Of a stretch of 8,410 nucleotides of DNA, positions 1-7,633 are shown piece after piece. Numbering within the stretch: the first letter of the stretch is position 1; each line of letters starts with the position of its first letter. Both the position numbers and the translations under genes were made by a program. The notes beneath the pieces were generated by a model. The model was not told where the DNA came from. It searched no databases and saw nothing but the letters and a program-made list of their open reading frames with translations. Origin of the DNA: Pseudomonadota bacterium (lineage in GTDB: Bacteria; Pseudomonadota; Alphaproteobacteria; Rhizobiales; Beijerinckiaceae); assembly GCA_028876585.1 (NCBI GenBank), contig JAGWRL010000199.1, positions 1 through 8,410 on the forward strand, in the 5' to 3' direction.

Positions 1-180
1 CTCCTCCGAGAAGGGCGCGCCGAGCAGGCCAAGCTCGGCGTATTGGCGCCATAGCGCCTCGCTGAAGCCGAGCGCCCCGGCGCCATGCGCCTTGCGCGCC
101 TCGAAGCCGTATTTGTCCTTCAGCAGCCGTGCGACATTGTCGGCCAGAAGCTGCTGCTCGTCGCTGAGATCAAAGTCCAT
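1..180 (-). CDS. Acyl-CoA dehydrogenase, PimD-like small subunit (N-terminal fragment, cut by window edge)
   Basis: Only the first 60 codons are present; the gene runs off the left edge. Translation begins MDFDLSDEQQLLADNVARLL and continues to LGLLGAPFSEE. This is the N-terminal alpha-helical domain of an acyl-CoA dehydrogenase: the 'F.LS.EQ.LL...V.RLL' opening and the '.LW...AELGLLG' helix are typical. The ATG at 178-180 lies 3 bp after the stop of the larger acyl-CoA dehydrogenase gene, with only a weak G-rich stretch as ribosome binding site, so translation is probably coupled. The opening resembles, from memory, PimD, the small subunit of pimeloyl-CoA dehydrogenase, and the large-then-small order is that of pimC-pimD. 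FAD-binding and catalytic regions are out of view. The family is fairly certain; the substrate is not. Confidence 0.8.
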   Translation of the reverse strand, partial: MDFDLSDEQQLLADNVARLLKDKYGFEARKAHGAGALGFSEALWRQYAELGLLGAPFSEE

Positions 181-183
181 CTG

Positions 184-1383
184 TCAGAGCCCCAGGATCG
201 CCTTGGCGATGATATTGCGTTGGATTTCGTTGGAGCCGCCGTAGATCGAGACCTTGCGGGTGTTGAAATAGGTCGGCGCGATGGTGGAGGCCCAATCGGG
301 GCCGACGCTCGGCTCGTTCCAGCGGTCGCCCTGCTCGGGCTGGTAGGGCAGGGCGTAGGGGCCGACGACGTCCATCAGCAATTCGGTCGTCGTCTGCTGC
401 AATTCCGAGCCCTTGATCTTCAGCACCGACGACATCGGGTTCGGCTTGCCCTTCGGCGCGGTGCGGCCCGCGGCGATGACGCGCATCTGCGTCATCTCCA
501 AGGCCTTGAGTTCGACCTCGGTGGCAGCCAGCTTCATGCGGAAGACGGGATCATCCATCTTCGGCTTGTCGCCATAGACGCCGAGCGAGGCGAGGCGGCG
601 GATTTTCGCCAGCCGCGCCTTGGAGACGCCGACGCGGGCGATGCCGTTGCGCTCGTTGGAGAGCAGGAATTTCGCGTAATCCCAGCCCTTGTTGACCTCG
701 CCGACGATGTTCTCGGCGGGGATGCGCACATTGTCGAAGAACACCTCGTTGACCTCGTGGCCGCCGTCGATGGTCTGGATCGGCCGCACGGTGACGCCCG
801 GCGTCTTCATGTCGCACAGCAGGAACGAGATGCCTTCCTGCTTCTTCACGCTGGCGTCGGTGCGGGCGAGCACGAAAATCCAGTCGGCGTATTGCGCCAG
901 CGTGGTCCAGGTCTTCTGCCCGTTGATGACCCAGGAATCGCCGTCGCGCTCGGCCTTGGTGCGCAGCCCCGCCAGATCGGAGCCGGCGCCGGGCTCGGAA
1001 AAGCCCTGACACCACCAATCGCTGAGATCGAGGATGCGCGGCAGGTAGCGCTCCTTCTGCGCCTGCGTGCCGAAAGTGTAGATCACCGGCCCGACCATGC
1101 TGGTGCCGAAGGCGAGCGATTCGGGCGCGTTGGCCCGCTGGATCTCGTCGGTGAAGATGGAGAGCTTGATCGCGTCCCAGCCCGTGCCGCCCCATTCGAC
1201 CGGCCAATGCGGCGCGCCCCAGCCTTTTTTGGCGAGGATGCGGGTCCAGGCGACGATATCGTCCTTGGAGGTGTGATGGCCGCCGGCGAGTTTGTCGCGA
1301 ATCGCCACAGGCAGGTTTTGGGCGACGAAATCCCGCACCTCCGCGCGGAACGCGATCTCCTCGGCGCTGAAGCCTAAGTCCAT
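184..1383 (-). CDS. Acyl-CoA dehydrogenase, PimC-like large subunit
   Basis: A complete 399-residue cytosolic flavoprotein that would introduce a 2,3-trans double bond into an acyl-CoA, passing electrons to ETF. The fold runs in order: N-terminal helical domain (about 1-120), middle beta domain with the FAD motif QGFSEPGAGSDL (126-137) and WVINGQKTWTT (151-161), and C-terminal helical domain ending YGGSNEIQRNII (381-392). The MCAD-type catalytic Glu before GG/GT is replaced by Gly (YGG). Glu244 in LSNERNGIAR sits where isovaleryl- and long-chain acyl-CoA dehydrogenases keep their base, so it is the likely catalytic residue. Length and sequence resemble, from memory, pimeloyl-CoA dehydrogenase large subunit PimC. 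The ATG at 1383 has a GGGAGG ribosome site (1389-1394). The next gene, 3 bp downstream, is its likely heteromeric partner. Dicarboxyl- or branched acyl-CoA substrates are possible; the exact one cannot be read. Confidence 0.9.
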   Translation of the reverse strand: MDLGFSAEEIAFRAEVRDFVAQNLPVAIRDKLAGGHHTSKDDIVAWTRILAKKGWGAPHWPVEWGGTGWDAIKLSIFTDEIQRANAPESLAFGTSMVGPVIYTFGTQAQKERYLPRILDLSDWWCQGFSEPGAGSDLAGLRTKAERDGDSWVINGQKTWTTLAQYADWIFVLARTDASVKKQEGISFLLCDMKTPGVTVRPIQTIDGGHEVNEVFFDNVRIPAENIVGEVNKGWDYAKFLLSNERNGIARVGVSKARLAKIRRLASLGVYGDKPKMDDPVFRMKLAATEVELKALEMTQMRVIAAGRTAPKGKPNPMSSVLKIKGSELQQTTTELLMDVVGPYALPYQPEQGDRWNEPSVGPDWASTIAPTYFNTRKVSIYGGSNEIQRNIIAKAILGL

Positions 1384-1412
1384 GTCGTCCTCCCGTAACG
1401 GCCGCGCTAATC

Positions 1413-1426
1413 GTTTAAGTATAAAC
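1413..1426. repeat. Short palindrome overlapping a candidate -10 (possible operator)
   Basis: GTTTA and TAAAC form perfect 5-bp arms around AGTA. It lies in one of the few AT-rich patches in the window and overlaps the -10-like hexamer of the candidate promoter for the acyl-CoA dehydrogenase pair. A repressor site is an inference from position and symmetry only; the arms are short and could occur by chance. Confidence 0.3.
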
Positions 1427-1445
1427 CATGCCCGACGTCATGCAA
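1418..1445 (-). promoter_or_regulatory. Candidate sigma70-type promoter for the acyl-CoA dehydrogenase pair
   Basis: On the minus strand TTGCAT (1440-1445) and TATACT (1418-1423) are separated by 16 bp. The -10 matches TATAAT at five of six positions; the -35 matches only in TTG. A start of transcription near 1411 would leave a leader of about 28 nt before the ATG at 1383. The -35 lies inside the last codons of the upstream PhnD-like gene. The local AT-richness stands out against the GC-rich surroundings. Sequence-only prediction. Confidence 0.4.
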
Positions 1446-2217
1446 GCCGGGGATAGCCCAATTCGGCCGCCTCGCGCTCGATGTCCTCGATGCGAGCATA
1501 GGCGGTTTCGGGCAGGAAGGCGACGCCGCAGAAGCCCAATTCCGGAAACGGCGGCAGCGCGCGCAGGGCCTGGCGCACAGCCGCGCGGGTCGCGGGCGGC
1601 AGCAGGCGGCTGGCGATGAACGGCAGGCCGGGGGATGAGGGCGTGCGCGCGATGATCTTCGTCGCTCCGATCCATTGCGCGGCGCCGTGCGTGAGCAGGG
1701 CGTAGCTCACGCAATCGATCGCCGCGAGCTCGGCGCGTCCCTCCGCGATCGCCGCGAGGCTCCAGACGTGCGCGCCGGTCTCGACGATATCGGCGAAGAA
1801 CGGCTTGCCGCCGGCCAGCGGGGCGATGCTGGCGCGGAACAGGTTCATGCCGCTGTTGCTGGCGAAGCCGTTGACCGCCGCGCGGTCGCCGCGAAACTGC
1901 GCCAGTTCGGTGCGCGGATCGTCGCGATGGGCGAGGATGAAGCTGCAATGATTGGGCCCCTCGCAGCCGGAGAAGCCGTAGATCGGCGTCGCCAGGGCCT
2001 CGGTCTTGCGGCGCAGCGTCTTCCAGAAGGGATAGCCGCAGGTCTGGCTGAGCAGCAGGCCGGGGTCGCCCCAGATGTCGTCCTGGGCGCCGCTGCGGGT
2101 CAGCGATTCGGGCGCCTCTATGCCTTGCGCGCGCAGGCGGTCGCGGATCGTCGCCCATAGCCGGTCGGTGGCGGCGCGCAGCCAGTCGAAATCGTACATC
2201 TGCAAGGCGGCGATCAT
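1438..2217 (-). CDS. PhnD/transferrin-like substrate-binding-domain protein, no signal peptide
   Basis: 259 residues resembling the PhnD-type phosphate/phosphite/phosphonate binding fold (type-2 periplasmic-binding-protein family). Landmarks are an N-terminal MYDFDWL strand, LSQTCGYPFW (56-65), the hinge-side region FASNSGMNLFRA (118-129), and the family block VETGAHVWSLAAIAEG (145-160) followed by ELAAIDCVSYALL (163-175). Transporter-linked PhnD proteins carry an N-terminal signal peptide; here the protein starts straight into the first strand (MIAALQMYDFDWL), so it is predicted to be cytosolic. The ATG at 2217 is chosen because GGGAG lies 7 nt upstream; a GTG at 2247 would add ten residues but has no clear ribosome site. 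No phosphonate permease or ATPase is in the window. It reads into the acyl-CoA dehydrogenase gene 54 bp downstream and diverges from the dehydratase gene. Ligand unknown; it may be a sensor or substrate-binding enzyme rather than a transporter part. Confidence 0.75.
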   Translation of the reverse strand: MIAALQMYDFDWLRAATDRLWATIRDRLRAQGIEAPESLTRSGAQDDIWGDPGLLLSQTCGYPFWKTLRRKTEALATPIYGFSGCEGPNHCSFILAHRDDPRTELAQFRGDRAAVNGFASNSGMNLFRASIAPLAGGKPFFADIVETGAHVWSLAAIAEGRAELAAIDCVSYALLTHGAAQWIGATKIIARTPSSPGLPFIASRLLPPATRAAVRQALRALPPFPELGFCGVAFLPETAYARIEDIEREAAELGYPRLA

Positions 2218-2224
2218 CGGTGGG

Positions 2225-2229
2225 CTCCC
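2225..2229 (-). promoter_or_regulatory. Ribosome binding site deciding the PhnD-like gene start
   Basis: GGGAG on the minus strand, 7 nt before the ATG at 2217. It favours this ATG over the in-frame GTG at 2247, whose upstream sequence lacks a purine-rich block. Confidence 0.5.
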
Positions 2230-2273
2230 GGCGATTTCCTCCCACACAATAACCCGCTAGTCTTGGCGTCAAT

Positions 2274-2279
2274 GGAGGA
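2274..2279 (+). promoter_or_regulatory. Ribosome binding site deciding the dehydratase start
   Basis: GGAGGA ends 4 nt before the ATG at 2284. The in-frame TTG at 2263 and ATG at 2272 lie before or within this site and have none of their own, so 2284 is preferred. Confidence 0.6.
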
Positions 2280-2283
2280 CGCG

Positions 2284-4005
2284 ATGAAACCCAACCCCCG
2301 CTCGACCCGCTGGTTCGACCCCGATGACTTCCGCTCGTTCGGCCAGCGCTCGCGCATGGCGCAGATGGGTTACGCGCGGGAAGAGTATCAGGGTCGGCCG
2401 GTGATCGGCATTCTCAACACCTGGTCCGACATCAACCAGTGTCACGCCCATTTCAAGACCCGGGTCGAGGACGTCAAGCGCGGGGTGTTGCAGGCGGGCG
2501 GCTTCCCGGTGGAATTGCCGGCGATTTCGCTGTCCGAGGTCGAGGTCAAGCCGACCACCATGCTGTATCGCAACTTCCTGGCGATGGAGGCGGAGGAGCT
2601 GATCCGCTCGCACCCCGTCGACGGCGCGGTGCTGATGGGCGGCTGCGACAAGACCACGCCGGGCCTGTTGATGGGCGCCACCAGCGCCGGCGTGCCGGCG
2701 ATCTACGTGCCCGCCGGCCCGATGCTGCGCGGCAACTGGAAGGGGCGGGTGCTCGGCTCCGGCTCCGACACGATCCGCTATTGGGAGGAGCGGCGCGCCG
2801 GCACGGTCTCCGAGGAGGACATTCGCGAGGTGGAGGACGGGATCGCGCGCTCCTATGGCGTGTGCATGACGATGGGCACCGCCTCGACCATGACCGCGCT
2901 CGCCGACGTGATCGGCATGACGCTGCCGGGCGCGTCCTCGATTCTGGCCGCCGATTCCAACCATATCCGCATGTGCTCGGCGGCGGGCCGGCGCATCGTC
3001 GAGATGGTGCGCGAGGGCCTGACGCCGGACAAGATCCAGACCGAGCGCGCCTATCACAACGCGATCACGGTGGCGATGGCGATGGGCTGCTCGACCAACG
3101 CCGTGATCCATATCGTCGCGATGGCGCGGCGCGCGGGCTTTCCCATCGGCCTCGATCATTTCGACGCGGCGAGCCGCAAGATTCCGGTGATCGCCAACAT
3201 CCGCCCGAGCGGCGACAAATATCTGATGGAGGATTTCTACTACGCCGGCGGCCTGCTCGGCCTGATGTCGCGGCTGAGGGATCATCTGCACCTGAGCGTG
3301 ATCAACGCCTCCGGCCGCACCTGGGCGGATACGCTGGAGGGCGCGCAGGTCTATAACGACGACGTGATCCGCCCGCTCGACCGGCCGATCTACGCCGAAG
3401 GGGCGCTGGCGGTGCTGCGCGGCAATCTGGCCCCCAACGGCTGCGTGATCAAACCTTCCGCCGCCGCGCCGCATCTGCTGCGCCACAGCGGCCCGGCACT
3501 GGTGTTCGATAACTATCCCGCCCTCAAAGCCAACATCGACCGCGACGATCTCGACGTGACGCCAGATCATGTGCTGGTGCTGCGCGAAGCCGGCCCGCTC
3601 GGCGGCCCCGGCATGCCGGAATGGGGCGCGCTGCCGATCCCCAAAAAGCTGGTCCGGCAGGGCGTGCGCGACATGCTGCGCATTTCCGACGCGCGCATGA
3701 GCGGCACCGCCTACGGCGCCTGCGTGCTGCATGTGTCGCCGGAGAGCCACATCGGCGGCCCGCTGGCGCTGGTTAAAAACGGCGACATCATCACGCTCGA
3801 CGTGCCGGCGCGCACGCTGACCCTCGACGTCAGCGACGAGGAACTGGCCCGCCGCCGCGCGCTGTGGACGCCGCCGAAGCCGCGCTACGAACGCGGCTAT
3901 GGCTGGTTGTTCTCGCGCCATATCGAGCAGGCCGAGAGCGGCTGCGATTTCGATTTCCTGCGCACGGACTTCGGCGCGCCGGTGCCGGAGCCGGAGATTT
4001 ATTGA
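2284..4005 (+). CDS. IlvD/Edd-family Fe-S dehydratase, probable sugar-acid (aldonate) dehydratase
   Basis: A 573-residue cytosolic enzyme of the IlvD/Edd family, which removes water from a dihydroxy or sugar acid using a [2Fe-2S] cluster and Mg2+, giving a 2-keto(-3-deoxy) acid. The three expected cluster cysteines are visible: Cys53 (DINQCHAHF), Cys121 (GGCDKTTPG) and Cys194 (GVCMTMGTAS). Asp122 and Lys123 are the metal-binding pair (the Lys is carbamylated in studied relatives). Ser473 in ARMSGTAYG matches the catalytic serine. The 68- and 73-residue cysteine spacings equal those I recall for Rhizobium L-arabinonate dehydratase. The tail YERGYGWLFSRHIEQAESG with CDFDFL is typical of sugar-acid dehydratases rather than biosynthetic IlvD. 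It converges on a sugar ABC operon, which supports a catabolic aldonate substrate (arabinonate, xylonate, fuconate or similar); which one is open. Confidence 0.88.
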   Translation: MKPNPRSTRWFDPDDFRSFGQRSRMAQMGYAREEYQGRPVIGILNTWSDINQCHAHFKTRVEDVKRGVLQAGGFPVELPAISLSEVEVKPTTMLYRNFLAMEAEELIRSHPVDGAVLMGGCDKTTPGLLMGATSAGVPAIYVPAGPMLRGNWKGRVLGSGSDTIRYWEERRAGTVSEEDIREVEDGIARSYGVCMTMGTASTMTALADVIGMTLPGASSILAADSNHIRMCSAAGRRIVEMVREGLTPDKIQTERAYHNAITVAMAMGCSTNAVIHIVAMARRAGFPIGLDHFDAASRKIPVIANIRPSGDKYLMEDFYYAGGLLGLMSRLRDHLHLSVINASGRTWADTLEGAQVYNDDVIRPLDRPIYAEGALAVLRGNLAPNGCVIKPSAAAPHLLRHSGPALVFDNYPALKANIDRDDLDVTPDHVLVLREAGPLGGPGMPEWGALPIPKKLVRQGVRDMLRISDARMSGTAYGACVLHVSPESHIGGPLALVKNGDIITLDVPARTLTLDVSDEELARRRALWTPPKPRYERGYGWLFSRHIEQAESGCDFDFLRTDFGAPVPEPEIY

Positions 4006-4025
4006 GCGCTGCGCCGCGCAACGCC

Positions 4026-5543
<1,518 letters not shown>

Positions 5544-5545
5544 GC

Positions 5546-6505
5546 TCAGGTCCTCGCGAAACGGACTTCGCGCAGCCGGTTGAGCCCGACCGCCCACAGG
5601 ATCAACAGGCCGAGCACGACCTGCACGAAGAACGGATCGATGCGAAAGATCACCAGCGCCTGCGTGATGATGGCGACGATGACGACGCCGAAGAAAGTCC
5701 CGAACACGCTGACATAGCCGCCCGCCAGCGCCGCGCCGCCGATGACGGGGGCGGCGAACGACAGGATCAACCAATCGTCGCCGATCGAGGGCTGGCCGAT
5801 CTGCAGCCGCGCCACCAGCATCACCCCGGCGAGCGCGGCCAGGAAGCCGGATATGGCGTGCGCCCACAGGATCGTGCGCGCGATCGAAACGCCCGACAAT
5901 TCCGCCGCGCTGGCGTTGCCGCCGACGGCGAGGATATAGCGCCCGACCTTCTGCCGGTTGAGCAATCGCCACATGCCGAGGACGACCAGTGCGGCCGGCA
6001 GCGCCAGCCAGGGGATCGGCCCCAGCATCGTCGCATTGCCGAACGCCTTCACCGTCGCGGGGATGTTGTAGAACGGCTGCGCGCGAGTGACGCCGAGATC
6101 GGCGCCCTTGAAGATCGACAGGCTCGCCAGCGTGATGATGAAGGCGGAAATCCCCGTGCCGGCGATCAGCGCGCCGTTGATCAGGCCCGCCGTCACGCCG
6201 AGGCCGAGCGCGGCGGCGGCGGCCAGCAACGGGGGAACCGACCACACCTGCATCAGCCCGGCGAAGGAGATCGCCGCCAGCCCGCCGATCGCGCCGATCG
6301 CCAGGTTCATCTGGCCGATCGCGATGATGACCATCTGCGACATCGCGATCACCACATTGACCGAGGTCGCCAGCAACAGCACCTGGATGTTGAACGGCGA
6401 CAGGAACGACGGGTTGAACAAAGTGATGCCGGCCGAGGCCGCCACGACAAGCGCCAGCGGGCCGAACCAGTCGGCGCCGAGCGCCTGCGCAAGACGGCCC
6501 TTCAT
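5546..6505 (-). CDS. Sugar ABC importer permease 2 (BPD_transp_2 / RbsC-like)
   Basis: 319-residue inner-membrane protein with about ten hydrophobic segments (roughly 13-30, 42-64, 68-88, 92-113, 118-134, 162-180, 210-232, 248-263, 266-286, 292-309). Family landmarks are GQMNLAIGAIGG (64-75), the counterpart of the common GG(I/L)DLSVG motif; the LINGALI stretch (108-114); FIITLASLSIF (122-132); and the cytoplasmic coupling-loop motif GRYILAVGGNASAAELSGV (188-206). The ATG at 6505 overlaps permease 1's TGA (ATGA), and a strong GGGAGG site (6514-6519) sits 8 nt upstream inside permease 1, so the two are made together. They probably form a heterodimeric channel. Substrate specificity cannot be read from the permease. 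Confidence 0.92.
   Translation of the reverse strand: MKGRLAQALGADWFGPLALVVAASAGITLFNPSFLSPFNIQVLLLATSVNVVIAMSQMVIIAIGQMNLAIGAIGGLAAISFAGLMQVWSVPPLLAAAAALGLGVTAGLINGALIAGTGISAFIITLASLSIFKGADLGVTRAQPFYNIPATVKAFGNATMLGPIPWLALPAALVVLGMWRLLNRQKVGRYILAVGGNASAAELSGVSIARTILWAHAISGFLAALAGVMLVARLQIGQPSIGDDWLILSFAAPVIGGAALAGGYVSVFGTFFGVVIVAIITQALVIFRIDPFFVQVVLGLLILWAVGLNRLREVRFART
5718..5742. repeat. 25-bp exact repeat, copy 1 (shared with permease 1)
   Basis: These 25 bases are identical to 6689-6713. Both copies encode the GGAALAGG segment at the same place in the two paralogous permeases (about residues 256-263 here). The identity reflects conserved protein sequence and GC-rich codon choice, but the copies lie in direct orientation 971 bp apart and could recombine. 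Confidence 0.7.
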
Positions 6506-7545
6506 CGCGACGGCCTCCCGATCCGGGCGAGGAACGTGCGGCGGGCGAGATCGAGCAACACCGCGATCAGCAGCAGCAGGCCGAGATAGGTCTGCACCCA
6601 GAACTCGCCGACGCGGAACTGCAACAGGCCGTTGGAGAGTTCGCTGACCAGCGCCGCGCCGAGGAAGGCGCCGAGCACCGACACGCGCCCGCCCGCCAGC
6701 GCCGCGCCGCCGAGCACGGGGCCGAGAAAGGCGGGCAGCAACCAATCCTGCCCGAGATCGCCCGCCATCGACGGCAGCGCCGCGCCGGTGCGCGCGACCA
6801 CCATCAGCGCGGCGACGCCCGCCAGCACGCCCGACAGCATGTGGCACAGCACGAAGGTGCGCCCGACCCGCACGCCCGAAAGCTCCGCCGCCGGCGCGCG
6901 CGCCCCGGCGGCGAGCATTTCGCGCCCCAGCGGCGTCAGCCGGTAGAGCGCCGCGAGCGCCAGCCCGACCGCCGCGCTGACCAGCAGCAGCGGCGAGAGA
7001 TAGCCGAGATAGCGCGTCTTGCCGAACGCAGAGATCGCGGCGGGCAGGGCGCGGAAAGCCTCGGCGCGGGTGGCGAACACCATCACGCCGAAAAACACGC
7101 TCATCGTCGCCAATGTGATGATGAAACTATGCAGGCCGGAGCGCACGATCAACTGACCGTTGATCGCGCCCAGCAATCCGCCGACCGCCAGCGCGCCGGG
7201 AATGGCGAGCGCGAGCGGCAGGCCGGCGCGCTCGGCCAGCCAGCCAAACGCCATGGCGGAGCAGACGCCGATGGCGCCGACCGAGAGGTTGAGGCCGCCG
7301 GTGACGATCACCACCATCATCGAGAAGCCGATCATGATGTCGATCGCCATGACGCGGCCGAGCGTGAACAGGTTGAACGCGGAGCCGAAGCCGGGCGTGC
7401 CGAGCGCGAAGGCCGCGCCGAAGGCGAGGATCAGCGTAAACAGCCCGAACTCGTTGGTGAGCAACCAGGCGGCGAGCGGCCGCTCGGCCCGGCTCGCCCG
7501 CGCGGCGCTTTCGTTCAGACGCGGAAGGCCTGCGGGAGAATTCAT
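6502..7545 (-). CDS. Sugar ABC importer permease 1 (BPD_transp_2 / RbsC-like)
   Basis: 347-residue inner-membrane protein with a hydrophilic N-tail (1-25) and about ten hydrophobic segments (roughly 32-48, 66-82, 88-103, 110-128, 138-158, 184-202, 228-252, 270-285, 290-307, 318-333). Family motifs are GGLNLSVGAIG (83-93), GAINGQLI (126-133), FIITLATMSVFFG (141-153) and the coupling loop GREMLAAGARAPAAELSGV (207-225). This loop has ARAP where relatives usually have GGN, as in permease 2. The ATG at 7545 has no convincing ribosome site: the preceding bases are GCCGCGCCGCC, and a hairpin lies just beyond. This suggests weaker translation than the binding protein upstream. Start confidence is therefore moderate. 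The gene ends in an ATGA overlap with permease 2. Confidence 0.9.
   Translation of the reverse strand: MNSPAGLPRLNESAARASRAERPLAAWLLTNEFGLFTLILAFGAAFALGTPGFGSAFNLFTLGRVMAIDIMIGFSMMVVIVTGGLNLSVGAIGVCSAMAFGWLAERAGLPLALAIPGALAVGGLLGAINGQLIVRSGLHSFIITLATMSVFFGVMVFATRAEAFRALPAAISAFGKTRYLGYLSPLLLVSAAVGLALAALYRLTPLGREMLAAGARAPAAELSGVRVGRTFVLCHMLSGVLAGVAALMVVARTGAALPSMAGDLGQDWLLPAFLGPVLGGAALAGGRVSVLGAFLGAALVSELSNGLLQFRVGEFWVQTYLGLLLLIAVLLDLARRTFLARIGRPSR
6689..6713. repeat. 25-bp exact repeat, copy 2 (shared with permease 2)
   Basis: Identical to 5718-5742 and encoding the same GGAALAGG segment (about residues 279-286 of permease 1). It is the longest exact match I noticed between the two permease genes. 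Confidence 0.7.
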
Positions 7546-7561
7546 GGCGGCGCGGCTTTGC

Positions 7562-7585
7562 CCGCGCCCGGGCGGGCGGGCGCGG
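7562..7585 (-). promoter_or_regulatory. GC-rich intercistronic hairpin B, next to the permease 1 start
   Basis: CCGCGCCCG (7562-7570) and CGGGCGCGG (7577-7585) form a 9-bp all-GC stem with a 6-nt loop, ending 16 bp before the permease 1 ATG on the minus strand. No T-run follows. It could act as an RNA-stability element for the binding-protein message, a leaky terminator, or a block on permease 1 translation. The flanking GCGCGGCTT occurs as a direct repeat (7550-7558 and 7580-7588). Confidence 0.45.
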
Positions 7586-7602
7586 CTTCGTTTGTGAGAT
7601 GG

Positions 7603-7624
7603 CGCGCGCCGGCCATGGCGCGCG
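7603..7624 (-). promoter_or_regulatory. GC-rich intercistronic hairpin A, just after the binding-protein stop
   Basis: CGCGCGCC (7603-7610) and GGCGCGCG (7617-7624) form an 8-bp stem with a 6-nt loop, starting 9 bp after the binding-protein stop codon. This is the classic place for a 3' stabilising hairpin that keeps binding-protein mRNA abundant while limiting read-through to the permeases. That role is inferred from position; there is no T-run. Confidence 0.45.
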
Positions 7625-7633
7625 GCGAGCCGA

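Noticed and set aside
85..1377. A 430-codon open frame on the plus strand opposite the acyl-CoA dehydrogenase
   Set aside because: It is fully antisense to a gene with clear FAD-binding motifs; its own translation is low-complexity Arg/Asp/Gly/Leu-rich with no family features.
2263..2283. Earlier dehydratase starts at TTG 2263 or ATG 2272
   Set aside because: The GGAGGA ribosome site at 2274-2279 fits the ATG at 2284. The earlier starts precede or overlap it and add only seven or four residues unlike the family.
2218..2283. A sigma70 promoter in the divergent region
   Set aside because: CAATAA-like and TTATTG-like hexamers exist, but I found no partner -35 at 16-18 bp on either strand.
5544..6245. 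Extending the ATPase frame upstream to 6245
   Set aside because: The extra residues are Arg-rich and lie over the permease 2 gene in another frame. The family start MAEVSLEARGIAKSF at 5543 has its own ribosome site.
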